From: Aromatoleum anaerobium
Lineage (GTDB): Bacteria; Pseudomonadota; Gammaproteobacteria; Burkholderiales; Rhodocyclaceae
NCBI RefSeq assembly: GCF_012910705.2
Contig: NZ_WTVG02000032.1
Span: 1-64,000, forward strand
Direction: 5' to 3'
DNA length: 64,000 nt
In this document: one piece after another, positions 51,128 through 59,439 of the stretch
Layout of the letters: every line of letters begins with the position of its first letter
Position numbering within the stretch: the stretch's first letter is position 1
The notes under the pieces: generated by a model
Database searches by the model: none
What the model was told of the DNA's origin: nothing
The model's input: the letters and a program-made list of their open reading frames with translations, nothing else
Position numbers and translations under genes: made by a program

Positions 51128-52264
51128 TCAGCGCTGTGGCGGAGGATGTCTTTCAGACAGAAAGCGCTCGATCACTCGCGACAGATAATCCTCCCATTGC
51201 GGCAGGCGTGCGCCCGTACCCGACAGCCAGGTTAAATACTCCCGGTTGTCGAAACCCTGCTGATCGCCGAGATAGTCCAGATAAATCGGCAGCGTCGAGA
51301 TTGTGCGCCGACGATCGGCCGGAGCGAAGCGTGCGGCGGTACGCTGCAGCAGCGAGAATAAGGCGTGGGGCAGCAGCACACCAAAGGGGACGGAGATGCC
51401 GTGGCGCGCGAAGGCGTCCCTGACGAGCTGCCGCAGTGTCTTGAGACGGATCGAATGGTTCGGGCCGGAGCAGAGGTGGTAAATCCGGCCCACGGTGTCC
51501 GGGTCGAGGCTGGCCCTCGCGATAGCGCCGGCAACGGCATCGACCGGAATAATGTCGAGCCGCACCTCACCGAGATCCGGCAGCACGCCATAGGTGCGGC
51601 GGCCCGAAAGGAACTCGCAAATGAAGTAGAAGATCTGAAAGTGGATAATGCGGCCGTCACGGGAATCGCCGATCACCATGCTAGGGCGGTGCACGGTGAT
51701 TGGCAGATGCTCCTCTTCGATCGCCGCCCGCACGAGAACTTCCGCTTCCGCCTTGGACTGCTCGTAGGTGTTGTGAAACGCGCGCGGTTCGGCGATCCAG
51801 CGTTCGGGCAGTGCGCCGGGACGTTTGCCGGCGATGCCTACGGTGCTGACGAAATCCACTTTGCGCAAGGTTCCGCTGCGCGCAAGCGTGCGGGCCAGTG
51901 ACAGAATTTCTTGCGCCGAACCGACTGCGGAGCGGCGCGCGTGGTCCAGTGTGTCGTTCATGCGCACGCTGGCTGCGCAGTGAATGATGTGCGTGGTGTC
52001 GGTACACAGCGTCGCGTATTCGCGGTCGCTCAAGCCGAACCGGGGCTGCGACGCATCGCCGCGCAGTGCCGTCAGCCGCGTGCGAGGTTCGGCGTCCGGC
52101 GCCAGCTTCCAGAACCGGCACAACTCTTCCATGCGTTCGGTCAGGTGTTGTTCCGACTTTGCTCGCAGGAGAATCCGCACGCGCGTGCGCGTATCCGCGT
52201 AGAGCAGAGGAACGAGGGCACTGCCGACAGCGCCTGACGCGCCGGTGACGAAATAGGTATTCAT
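51128..52264 (-). CDS. thioester-reductase-like SDR (male-sterility/FAR type)
   Basis: 378 residues. NAD(P)-binding start MNTYFVTGASGAVGSALVPL (GxxGxxG), HIIHCAASVRMNDTLDHARR, VDFVSTVGIAGK (Ser) and the YEQSKAEAE catalytic YxxxK are typical of extended SDRs that reduce acyl thioesters (thioester reductase, fatty acyl-CoA reductase). IPVDAVAGAIARASLDPDTV is a conserved downstream block. Its start overlaps the ligase stop by ATGA, so product channeling from acyl-AMP/CoA to aldehyde or alcohol is plausible. The true substrate is unknown. Confidence 0.88.
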   Translation of the reverse strand: MNTYFVTGASGAVGSALVPLLYADTRTRVRILLRAKSEQHLTERMEELCRFWKLAPDAEPRTRLTALRGDASQPRFGLSDREYATLCTDTTHIIHCAASVRMNDTLDHARRSAVGSAQEILSLARTLARSGTLRKVDFVSTVGIAGKRPGALPERWIAEPRAFHNTYEQSKAEAEVLVRAAIEEEHLPITVHRPSMVIGDSRDGRIIHFQIFYFICEFLSGRRTYGVLPDLGEVRLDIIPVDAVAGAIARASLDPDTVGRIYHLCSGPNHSIRLKTLRQLVRDAFARHGISVPFGVLLPHALFSLLQRTAARFAPADRRRTISTLPIYLDYLGDQQGFDNREYLTWLSGTGARLPQWEDYLSRVIERFLSERHPPPQR

Positions 52265-54036
52265 GTGGCGTTGATCACTCGGGGTCGGGAGGGGGTGGTT
52301 GGCGTGCGTGGAGATGCACGGTCGTATGCTTCCTCGATCTGCGCGCGAAATCGTTCTTCGATCGGCTTGCGCCGAAGCTTGAGGTTGGCCGTGAGTTCGC
52401 CGCCTGCGACCGTGAACGCATGCAGGCTGAGAATGATTGCCCCAGGGCGCTGGTAGTCGCTAAAGCCTTCACAGGCGGCAGCGACATCAGCCGAGATGGC
52501 CGCGGATGTCGCGGCGGTGTGAATTTCACCGGCAAGCAGGTGACGGGAGTCGAGCGTGAGAATGGCAACGGGGTAGGGCCGATCCCGTCCGACGATGACC
52601 GCATGATCGACGTAGTCGAGTTGCTTCAGTGCTGCCTCGATCGGTGCTGGAGCGATGCGGCGGCCTGTCGAGGTCTTGAACACTTCGCTCTTGCGTCCCT
52701 CGAGCCAGATGTAGCCTTCGTCGTCGATCCTGGCGTAATCGCCGGTGTGCAGGAATCCGTCGGCGCTGAGCGGCGCCCCGTCGGCTGTTTCGCCGTAGTA
52801 GCCCGAAAAAACGCCGGCGCCGCGGACCAATAGCTCATGGTCGTCCGCAACCCGCAGTTCGTTGCCGGGAAGCGCCTGACCAACGCTTCCGAATCTAAAG
52901 CGCTGGGGGGTGTTCACGGCGACCGGAATCACGTTCTCGCTGATGCCGTAGGCTTCGAGGACAAGCCAGCCGAGGCCGTGGAAACGCTCCAGCAGCCAGC
53001 GCGGCATCGGCGCAGAGCCGCTGACCATGAACTGCAGTTCGTGCCCCATGACCGATCGCACTCGGCGCAGAAGAGGTGTCGTGAGCGGATGCAGCGCGCG
53101 CCACACGAGCGCCGGTCGTCGGCCTGCGCGGCGCGCTTCGGCAATGCGGCAGCCGACGGTCCATGCTCCGTGGATGAGACCGCGAACCGGCGCAGGCTGC
53201 TTCCCGAGCTCGCCGAGGATTCCGGCATGCAACTTCTCGAAAAAACGAGGGACGCCGAGGAAGAAGGTCGGTTGGATCTGGGGTAGAAGGCGGACAACTT
53301 GATCCGGCTTGTCGACGAAATACGATCTCGCCCCGCAGCTCAACGCGCAGAAGTTGATGATGCGCTGAAAGAGGTTCGACAGGGGCAGCCAACAAGCCAG
53401 ACGTGAATCCTGTCGCAGCGAAGGAAAACGCTCAAGAATGGTGTCGCATGCTTGCGCGATCTGCCGATGCGAGTACGCGATACCTTTTGGCTGTCCGGTG
53501 CTGCCTGAAGTGAAGACGATCGTGGCTATGTCTTCGGGCACGGGAGGAGGCGCCGCGGAACGAGGGCCGCTCTGCGTTTCCAGCAGCTGTCCGAGAGTGT
53601 GACCGCGGCCCGCCGAGGGATGCCGCTCACAGGTGATCGTGATCTCCGGAATTCGCCACAGCTCGCCGAACGTCCGTAGCGTCTCGGAGGTCGAGGTTAT
53701 CAGGAGGCGCGGCTTGGTGAGGTCCAGGATATGCCGGACGTTACGCGGTGCATCGTGTGCGTCGATGCCGACAACCACGGCCCCCACCGCAAGCGCCGCG
53801 AGCTGGCAATACTCCCATTCAGGCGAGGTGGGCAGCGCGATCGCTACCCGATCGCCGGTTTGTAGGCCGAGGTCGGAGAAATGACCGGCGAGGGTGTCGA
53901 CCCGCCGCGCGAGTTCGCGCCATGTGATGGGCTGCCATTCGCGCCCGTCGACCTGATGCAGATATGCGAGCTGATCGGGCGATGCCGCCGCTCGAGCCTG
54001 CAAGCGCTCCGGCAGTGTCTGTAACGAAGCATTCAT
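52261..54036 (-). CDS. AMP-forming acyl-CoA ligase / adenylating enzyme (long-chain type)
   Basis: 591 residues. A3 motif IVFTSGSTGQPKGIAYSH, the FYFxxR-like PTFFLGVPRFFEKL, A5 VLEAYGISENVIPVAVNTPQ, A7 TGDYARIDDEGYIWLEGR and A8 KSEVFKTSTGRRIAPAPIEA. The EVFKTSTGRRIAP segment is characteristic of long-chain acyl-CoA synthetases of the FACL class. It activates a fatty or aryl acid as acyl-AMP, probably to acyl-CoA. One base separates it from the PP-loop gene's stop and four bases overlap the SDR gene. No carrier protein is encoded between them. Confidence 0.9.
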   Translation of the reverse strand: MNASLQTLPERLQARAAASPDQLAYLHQVDGREWQPITWRELARRVDTLAGHFSDLGLQTGDRVAIALPTSPEWEYCQLAALAVGAVVVGIDAHDAPRNVRHILDLTKPRLLITSTSETLRTFGELWRIPEITITCERHPSAGRGHTLGQLLETQSGPRSAAPPPVPEDIATIVFTSGSTGQPKGIAYSHRQIAQACDTILERFPSLRQDSRLACWLPLSNLFQRIINFCALSCGARSYFVDKPDQVVRLLPQIQPTFFLGVPRFFEKLHAGILGELGKQPAPVRGLIHGAWTVGCRIAEARRAGRRPALVWRALHPLTTPLLRRVRSVMGHELQFMVSGSAPMPRWLLERFHGLGWLVLEAYGISENVIPVAVNTPQRFRFGSVGQALPGNELRVADDHELLVRGAGVFSGYYGETADGAPLSADGFLHTGDYARIDDEGYIWLEGRKSEVFKTSTGRRIAPAPIEAALKQLDYVDHAVIVGRDRPYPVAILTLDSRHLLAGEIHTAATSAAISADVAAACEGFSDYQRPGAIILSLHAFTVAGGELTANLKLRRKPIEERFRAQIEEAYDRASPRTPTTPSRPRVINAT

Positions 54037-54037
54037 T

Positions 54038-55120
54038 TCAGGCGCGGCGCAACAGGGGAGGGTCGTAGGCGCCTCTCGGAAGTGTGATGCGAAGATCCGC
54101 TTCCGCGAGACTCAACCAGTTCATGCTGCGGCGCACCTCGCGTCCCAGACCGATCTTGTTGCGGATCATGAAGTTGACGACGGGAGTCGCCAGCCGCCAG
54201 TAATTCCGGCTTGCCTTTCCTTCCCGGATCAGCGCCGAGAACTCCGGCACATAAGGGTTGTAACCGAAGTGCTTGAGGTCCGAAAACATCATCAGCCAAT
54301 TGATCGGATAGTTGCTGACGATCGGGCTCGCGTGGGAACTGCGCTGCACCAGCCCCAGCTCGGTCACCTTGCAAATCACCTGGTCCTGATCATAGTCCCA
54401 GGCATGGTAAGGAGCGAGATAGCGCGGGAAGGTGGTGTTTTCCGGCAATTTGAGCGGATTGTAGAACGCAGCAAGTTCGTCGGCAGAGAATTCCCCGCTC
54501 TCGACGAGGTGCGGGGGCGTCCAGTCCTCGCTTCTGATCAGCGCGGGATCGAACTCGTAGAGCATGCGTTCCGGTTCGGGCTGGCCCGGCGAATAGCCCG
54601 CGAGAATGAGCGGGATATTTTTCTCCAGCGCCAGCCGGATCGCTGCGCCTTCGAACAGCGGCGCGTAAACGTAGGAAACGGTGTACACCGCGCCGCGCGC
54701 TTCCTGATTGCACAGGAGGTAGCGAAAGAGCTTTGTCAAAAACCCGTACGCGGGTCTGAAAACGACGTGATCGATGTCGAGCTTGCGCAGCGCAAGGCGG
54801 ATGTTGTCCCATGCCACGGGCGGCAGATCGATATCGCAGGTGAAAGCGAGCACCCGCAAGCCGTAATCGACTTTCAAGCGGTGAAGGAGGTACAGACTGT
54901 CCTTCCCTCCGCTGAGCGGAACGACGCAATCGTATTCGGATCCGGGATGGTTGCGCGCTGCCTTCAGGGTGGCTTCAAGGTCTTCGCGATACTTGGAGGC
55001 CGCTGAAGTCGCCTGAGCGTCGGGCGACCGGGCACGACAGAGGCTGCACTCTCCGCTCGCGTCAATATCAGCTCCGGGTACGATATCCGGCAGCAAGCAT
55101 TTCTTGCATTTTTTCATCAT
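54038..55120 (-). CDS. PP-loop N-acetyl-sugar amidotransferase-like protein (WbpG/LegA type)
   Basis: 360 residues from ATG 55120 (MMKKCKKCLLPDIVPGADID), with AGAGGATC before it; the open frame continues to 55228 without support. A zinc knuckle (KKCKKCLLP ... GECSLCRA) precedes the PP-loop CVVPLSGGKDSLYLLHRLKV. The central block LALEKNIPLILAGYSPGQPE and the C-terminal SPIVSNYPINWLMMFSD are family features. Relatives form an amide or amidine on a UDP-linked or lipid-linked sugar with ammonia from a HisH-like partner, which is not seen here. First of a three-gene operon with the ligase and SDR. Confidence 0.85.
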   Translation of the reverse strand: MMKKCKKCLLPDIVPGADIDASGECSLCRARSPDAQATSAASKYREDLEATLKAARNHPGSEYDCVVPLSGGKDSLYLLHRLKVDYGLRVLAFTCDIDLPPVAWDNIRLALRKLDIDHVVFRPAYGFLTKLFRYLLCNQEARGAVYTVSYVYAPLFEGAAIRLALEKNIPLILAGYSPGQPEPERMLYEFDPALIRSEDWTPPHLVESGEFSADELAAFYNPLKLPENTTFPRYLAPYHAWDYDQDQVICKVTELGLVQRSSHASPIVSNYPINWLMMFSDLKHFGYNPYVPEFSALIREGKASRNYWRLATPVVNFMIRNKIGLGREVRRSMNWLSLAEADLRITLPRGAYDPPLLRRA

Positions 55121-55341
55121 GATCCTCTGGGTCCGGCCGCTCGATCGGAGTTCTGTCACCTCCTGCGGATGATTCCTGGAAACGGGACGGGAGTTTCGCG
55201 GCTCCTCGAAGGCCTTGTCGTTCGTCACGGATCTGCCCCGCAGTTTCGCGGTCCACCGAATTCAAAAGCAAGAGCCGGAGTGCGCCATTATCCGGCGTCC
55301 GCTAGATTCTAGCCATCGGACCACGGAAAGGATGCAGGATC

Positions 55342-55869
55342 ATGACGATAAAGCGTGAAACGCTCGCGGCAGCAAGCTCCCGGTTTGCCCTCGGCGAATG
55401 TTCGCTGGGAGCGATTCTCATCGCAGCGAGCGCGCAGGGGGTGTGCGCGATCCTGATCGGCGACGATCCGGACCGGCTCGCGCGCGACCTGCAGGACCGC
55501 TTTCCGCGTGCCGCGCTGATCGGCGGCGACGCCGGTTTCGAGCGCATTGTGGCGACCGTGGTCGGCTTCGTCGAAGCTCCCGCGTTCGGGCTGGATCTGC
55601 CCCTCGACATTCGCGGCACGGCGTTCCAGCAACGGGTGTGGCAGGCGCTGCGGGAGATTCCGGCCGGGCAGACAGCGAGCTACGCTGAAATCGCGCGGCG
55701 AATCGACGCGCCGAAGGCGGCCCGGGCAGTGGCCGGGGCGTGCGCCGCGAACGCGCTGGCGGTCGCGATCCCGTGTCATCGCGCGGTGCGCAACGACGGT
55801 CAGCTGTCGGGCTACCGCTGGGGCGTCGAACGCAAGCGGGCGCTGCTCGATCGTGAGGCCGGGAGGTGA
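55342..55869 (+). CDS. ogt: methylated-DNA-protein cysteine methyltransferase (Ogt/Ada-C)
   Basis: 175 residues, AGGAT before the ATG. The C-terminal domain shows FQQRVWQALREIPAGQTASY, AEIARRIDAPKAARAVAGAC and the active-site ANALAVAIPCHRAVRNDGQL with the acceptor Cys in PCHR, then GYRWGVERKRALL. It takes the methyl group from O6-methylguanine onto the Cys and is used once. No AraC or Ada N-terminal domain. It overlaps alkA by four bases (GTGA), forming a two-gene alkylation-repair operon. Confidence 0.95.
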   Translation: MTIKRETLAAASSRFALGECSLGAILIAASAQGVCAILIGDDPDRLARDLQDRFPRAALIGGDAGFERIVATVVGFVEAPAFGLDLPLDIRGTAFQQRVWQALREIPAGQTASYAEIARRIDAPKAARAVAGACAANALAVAIPCHRAVRNDGQLSGYRWGVERKRALLDREAGR

Positions 55870-56768
55870 CTGCGGTACTGTCCTGGGGCGTCGGCTTGCC
55901 GGCGGATTTCCGCAGCGAGGATGTGTTCGCTTTCCATCGGCGCGACCCGCTCGCGGTTGCGGAACGGGTCGAGGGGCGAACGCTGCAAAAAGGTCTCGCG
56001 TGGGAAGGCCGCGCGGCGTGCCTGACGATCCGGTTCGACGGCGCGCATGCGAGTGCCGAACTCGCGGTCGACGGGGTGGCGAGCGCCGCTGCGCCGGCGG
56101 CGCTCGCACAGTTGCTGCCGCGCATGCTGGGCCTGACCCAGCAGGTGGAGGCGTTCGAACGTGCCTATCGCGACCATCCGCAACTGGGCCCGCTCATCGC
56201 CCGCCATCCCGGGCTGCGGGTGCCGCTGTCGGCGAGTCCGTTCGAAGCGCTCAGCTGGGCGATCACCGGGCAGCAGATCAGCGTGCGGGCGGCGATCTCG
56301 CTGCGGCGCCGGCTGATCGAAGTCGCCGGGCTGCGCCATTCGGCCGGCCTCGCCTGCTATCCCGATGCACAACGGGTCGCCGTGCTGAGCGAGGCGGATC
56401 TGCGTTCGGCCGGGTTCTCGCAGGCGAAAGCGCAGACGCTGATCAGGCTCGGCCGTCTCGTCGCCGATGACGAACTGCCGCTCGATGCGTGGATCGTGAC
56501 GCTGCCGGTCGACGAGATCCGCGAGCGCCTGATGCGCGTGCGCGGCATCGGGCCGTGGACGATCGATTACGCGCTGCTGCGGGGTTTCGGCTGGCTGGAC
56601 GGGTCGCTGCACGGCGACGTGGCAGTGCGCCGCAGCCTGCAGGCGGTGCTCGACTGCCCCGAGAGCGTCACCGAAGGACAGGCGAAGCGCTGGCTTGCGG
56701 AATTCTCGCCGTGGCGCGCGTTGATTGCGGCTCACCTTTGGGCTGTCGGGCTGGGCAAGCTCCCTTAG
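55866..56768 (+). CDS. alkA: DNA-3-methyladenine glycosylase II (AlkA)
   Basis: 300 residues from GTG 55866. The N-terminal TBP-like AlkA_N domain (~1-110) precedes the HhH-GPD domain: ISPFEALSWAITGQQISVRA-like block PFEALSWAITGQQISVRAAI, the hairpin LMRVRGIGPWTIDYALLRGF and the catalytic Asp in GSLHGDVAVRRSLQAVL. It excises alkylated bases and works with the upstream Ogt on the same damage class. Four-base overlap with ogt indicates a coupled operon. Confidence 0.93.
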   Translation: MTAVLSWGVGLPADFRSEDVFAFHRRDPLAVAERVEGRTLQKGLAWEGRAACLTIRFDGAHASAELAVDGVASAAAPAALAQLLPRMLGLTQQVEAFERAYRDHPQLGPLIARHPGLRVPLSASPFEALSWAITGQQISVRAAISLRRRLIEVAGLRHSAGLACYPDAQRVAVLSEADLRSAGFSQAKAQTLIRLGRLVADDELPLDAWIVTLPVDEIRERLMRVRGIGPWTIDYALLRGFGWLDGSLHGDVAVRRSLQAVLDCPESVTEGQAKRWLAEFSPWRALIAAHLWAVGLGKLP

Positions 56769-56817
56769 CATTCGGTCGCCGTGCTCGCGGGGAGGGGGAG
56801 GCGCAACCGAACGGCCA

Positions 56818-56853
56818 CAAAGAAATAGCCCCGCGCAAAGAAATAGCCCCGCG
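56818..56853. repeat. tandem 18-bp repeat
   Basis: CAAAGAAATAGCCCCGCG occurs twice in immediate succession between alkA and moaC. Part of it (GCCCCGCG) is complementary to the CGCGGGGC downstream at about 56918. Function not evident. Confidence 0.6.
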
Positions 56854-56966
56854 TTATGGCCGGTCTGCAATTACGCTTGTCTTTCCGAAATACTACCTCC
56901 GAAAGACTTTAACCGACCACGCGGGGCACACCCCTATTCTAGTTCGCGATCGTCAACTTGCAAGGT

Positions 56967-57476
56967 TCACGTCCCGGCGACCCAGTGCCCCGACTTGCCA
57001 CCGAGTTTCTCGACGAGCTGGATGCCGTCCATGCGCATGCCGCGGTCGACGGCCTTGCACATGTCGTAGACCGTCAGCAGCGCGACGCTGACGGCGGTGA
57101 GCGCTTCCATCTCGACGCCGGTGCGCCCGACGGTCTCGGCCGTCACCGTGCAGGCGACTGCGCTCGTCGCCTCGTCGAGCGCGAACTCGACGGCGACGCG
57201 CGTCAGCGCAATCGGGTGGCACAGCGGGATCAGCTCGCTGGCGCGCTTCGAGGCCTGGATCGCGGCGATGCGGGCGATGCCGAGCACGTCGCCCTTCTTC
57301 GCGGTGCCGGACCGGATCATTGCGAAGGTGGCCGGCTGCATCGTGATCCGGCCTTGTGCGACCGCGACGCGACGGGTTTCGCGCTTGTCGCCGACATCCA
57401 CCATGTGGGCCTGTCCGTTGGCGTCGAAATGGGTGAGGGTCGGGGTGACGATTGGAGGCGTGCCGGATTGTGTCAT
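56967..57476 (-). CDS. moaC: cyclic pyranopterin monophosphate synthase (MoaC)
   Basis: 169 residues from ATG 57476 ([20 protein letters not shown]). The core [40 protein letters not shown] (active-site LCHP), [20 protein letters not shown] and [20 protein letters not shown] with KLGGKSG match MoaC throughout. It makes cPMP from the MoaA product in molybdenum-cofactor synthesis. No other moa gene adjoins. Divergent from the M48 protease gene, whose start is 80 bases away. Confidence 0.95.
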   Translation of the reverse strand: MTQSGTPPIVTPTLTHFDANGQAHMVDVGDKRETRRVAVAQGRITMQPATFAMIRSGTAKKGDVLGIARIAAIQASKRASELIPLCHPIALTRVAVEFALDEATSAVACTVTAETVGRTGVEMEALTAVSVALLTVYDMCKAVDRGMRMDGIQLVEKLGGKSGHWVAGT

Positions 57477-57555
57477 GAGCTCTGTGCGCGTCGCGGCCAT
57501 AGCGCGATACATTCCGCGCGGAACGGTTGGAAGGGGATGGGTATCATAGCACCCG

Positions 57556-58995
57556 ATGATCAAACGACTTTTTATCCTGCTGCTGTGCGTCGCGATGGTG
57601 CCGCGCCTGAACGCGGCCGAACTGCCGGATCTCGGCGACGTCGCGGCGTCCGAGCTTTCCCCGCTCGCCGAGCGCAGGATCGGCGAATCCATCATTCGCG
57701 AGATTCGTTTCCGCGATGCCGCCTATCTCGACGACGCCGAAATCGAGGACTACATCGATCGCCTCGGCCAGCGGCTCGTGAAGGCGAGCGCGGCGCCGTA
57801 CCAGGAGTTCGACTTCTTCGTCATCCGCGACGCGACGCTCAACGCCTTCGCGCTGCCGGGCGGTTTCATCGGCGTGCATAGCGGGTTGATCCTGGCGGCC
57901 GAATCGGAATCCGAGCTGGCGTCGGTGCTGGGGCATGAAATCGCCCACGTGACGCAGCGCCACATTGCCCAGCTGGTCGGCAAGCAGAGTCAGTCGAGCA
58001 TGGTGATGCTCGCGTCGCTGCTCGTCGCGGTGCTCGCGGCGCGCAGCAATTCGCAGATCAGCGAGGCGGCGATCGCCGCCGGGCAGGCGGGGGCGATCCA
58101 GTCGCAGCTCGGCTACACGCGCGACTTCGAACGCGAGGCCGACCGCCTGGGGCTGCAGACGCTCGAAGGCGCGGGCTACGACGTGCGCGGTATGCCGAGC
58201 TTTTTCGAGCGTCTGCAACGCGCGAGCCGTTTCTATGAAAACAATGCGCCGAGCTACCTGCGCACCCACCCGCTGACCGGCGAGCGGATTTCGGACATGG
58301 GCAACCGTGTCGCGCAAATGCGCTATCGGCAGGTGCCGGATTCGCAGGATTTTGGCTTCGTGCGGACGAAGCTGCGCGTCGCCGCGGTCGCGCCGGTGGA
58401 CGCGGTGCGCGAATTCCAGGCGTTGGCGGCGAAACCCGGCGCCGACGCCGCGGCGCGCTACGGTCTGGCGCGCGCGCTGCTTGCAGCCGGACGGATCGAC
58501 GAGGCTACTCAGGCGCTCGACGCGGTGCGGCGCGACGCTCCCGCGTCATCGTTCATCGAATCTCTCGCGGCCGAGTTGCGGCTTGCGGCGCGTGACCCGG
58601 CCGCCGCGGTGAAGATCCTCGAGGCGGCGCAGGCGCGATTCCCCGACGGTGGCGCGCTGCGCTACGCGCTGGTCGATGCCTTGCTGCAGGCCGGCCGCGC
58701 CTCCGATGCGGCCATGATGGCGCGGGCGGACGCGTTGCGCCGCACTGACGATGACCGCATGTGGACGCTCGTCGCGCGCTCCGAGGCGGCGCTTGGCCGC
58801 CGCACCGCGCAGCATCGGGCGCAGGCGGAAGTGTACGTGCTGCAGGGAAGCCTGCCGGCGGCGATCGAGCAACTCGAGCTCGCGCGCCGCGCGGGGGACG
58901 GGGACTTCTACGAGCTTTCGGCTGTCGATGCGCGGATGCGCGAGCTGAAGGCCGAGGAGCGACAACGCCGGCTCGACAAGCGCGAAGGGAATTGA
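57556..58995 (+). CDS. periplasmic M48 metalloprotease with TPR domain (BepA/YfgC-like)
   Basis: 479 residues. Signal peptide [20 protein letters not shown]. The M48 catalytic motif is in [20 protein letters not shown] (HExxH plus HxxxH-like) with the third ligand Glu in [20 protein letters not shown]. Residues ~300-479 are TPR-like helices ([39 protein letters not shown]). BepA-type proteins control outer-membrane protein assembly (LptD). A hydrophobic stretch in the protease domain ([16 protein letters not shown]) is normal for the family. Confidence 0.92.
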   Translation: MIKRLFILLLCVAMVPRLNAAELPDLGDVAASELSPLAERRIGESIIREIRFRDAAYLDDAEIEDYIDRLGQRLVKASAAPYQEFDFFVIRDATLNAFALPGGFIGVHSGLILAAESESELASVLGHEIAHVTQRHIAQLVGKQSQSSMVMLASLLVAVLAARSNSQISEAAIAAGQAGAIQSQLGYTRDFEREADRLGLQTLEGAGYDVRGMPSFFERLQRASRFYENNAPSYLRTHPLTGERISDMGNRVAQMRYRQVPDSQDFGFVRTKLRVAAVAPVDAVREFQALAAKPGADAAARYGLARALLAAGRIDEATQALDAVRRDAPASSFIESLAAELRLAARDPAAAVKILEAAQARFPDGGALRYALVDALLQAGRASDAAMMARADALRRTDDDRMWTLVARSEAALGRRTAQHRAQAEVYVLQGSLPAAIEQLELARRAGDGDFYELSAVDARMRELKAEERQRRLDKREGN

Positions 58996-59116
58996 GAAGC
59001 GGAGGAGCGGAGGAGCGCAGGAGCGCCGCGCGCCTTTCGCGAACGGGGGCGAGCCTTTAGAATCCGGCGCTCGATCGATCGAGGAATGCCACGAGAATGG
59101 CACGAGGAAGGGACTG

Positions 59117-59347
59117 ATGGATTTCGACAAGGAAGTCGACGCACGGGGGTTGACCTGCCCGTTGCCGATTCTGCGCGCAAAGAAGATGCTCGCGGAAATG
59201 AAGCCGGGCCAGGTGGTGCGCGTGCTCGCCACGGACCCCGGATCGGTAAAGGATTTCCAGGCGTTCGCGAAGCAGACCGGCAACGACCTGCTGCAGCAGG
59301 GCGAGACCACCGACCAGGCTTTCGAATTCTTCCTGCGGCGCAAGTAG
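59117..59347 (+). CDS. TusA-family sulfur carrier protein
   Basis: 76 residues from ATG 59117. The motif DARGLTCPLPILRAKKMLAE includes the persulfide-bearing Cys in CPxP, and GQVVRVLATDPGSVKDFQAF followed by TGNDLL matches the SirA/TusA fold. It passes sulfur as a persulfide to other proteins, such as in tRNA thiolation or sulfur oxidation. Upstream, a short inverted duplication GAATGCCACGAGAATGGCAC (59083-59102) may mark the leader. It follows the BepA-like gene by about 120 bases. Confidence 0.93.
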   Translation: MDFDKEVDARGLTCPLPILRAKKMLAEMKPGQVVRVLATDPGSVKDFQAFAKQTGNDLLQQGETTDQAFEFFLRRK

Positions 59348-59384
59348 GACGGCGCAGCCGCACCGGCATGCATCGGGGCCGATG

Positions 59385-59420
59385 AAAAAGGGGCCGCCCA
59401 TCGACTGCGGGCGGCCCCTT
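59385..59420 (-). terminator. rho-independent terminator of valS
   Basis: Stem GGGGCCGCCC / GGGCGGCCCC at about 59390-59417 with a run of T on the minus strand (TTTTTC). It lies between the convergent TusA-like gene and valS and could stop both. Confidence 0.75.
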
Positions 59421-59439
59421 GCATTGTGCCGTTGCTGAC

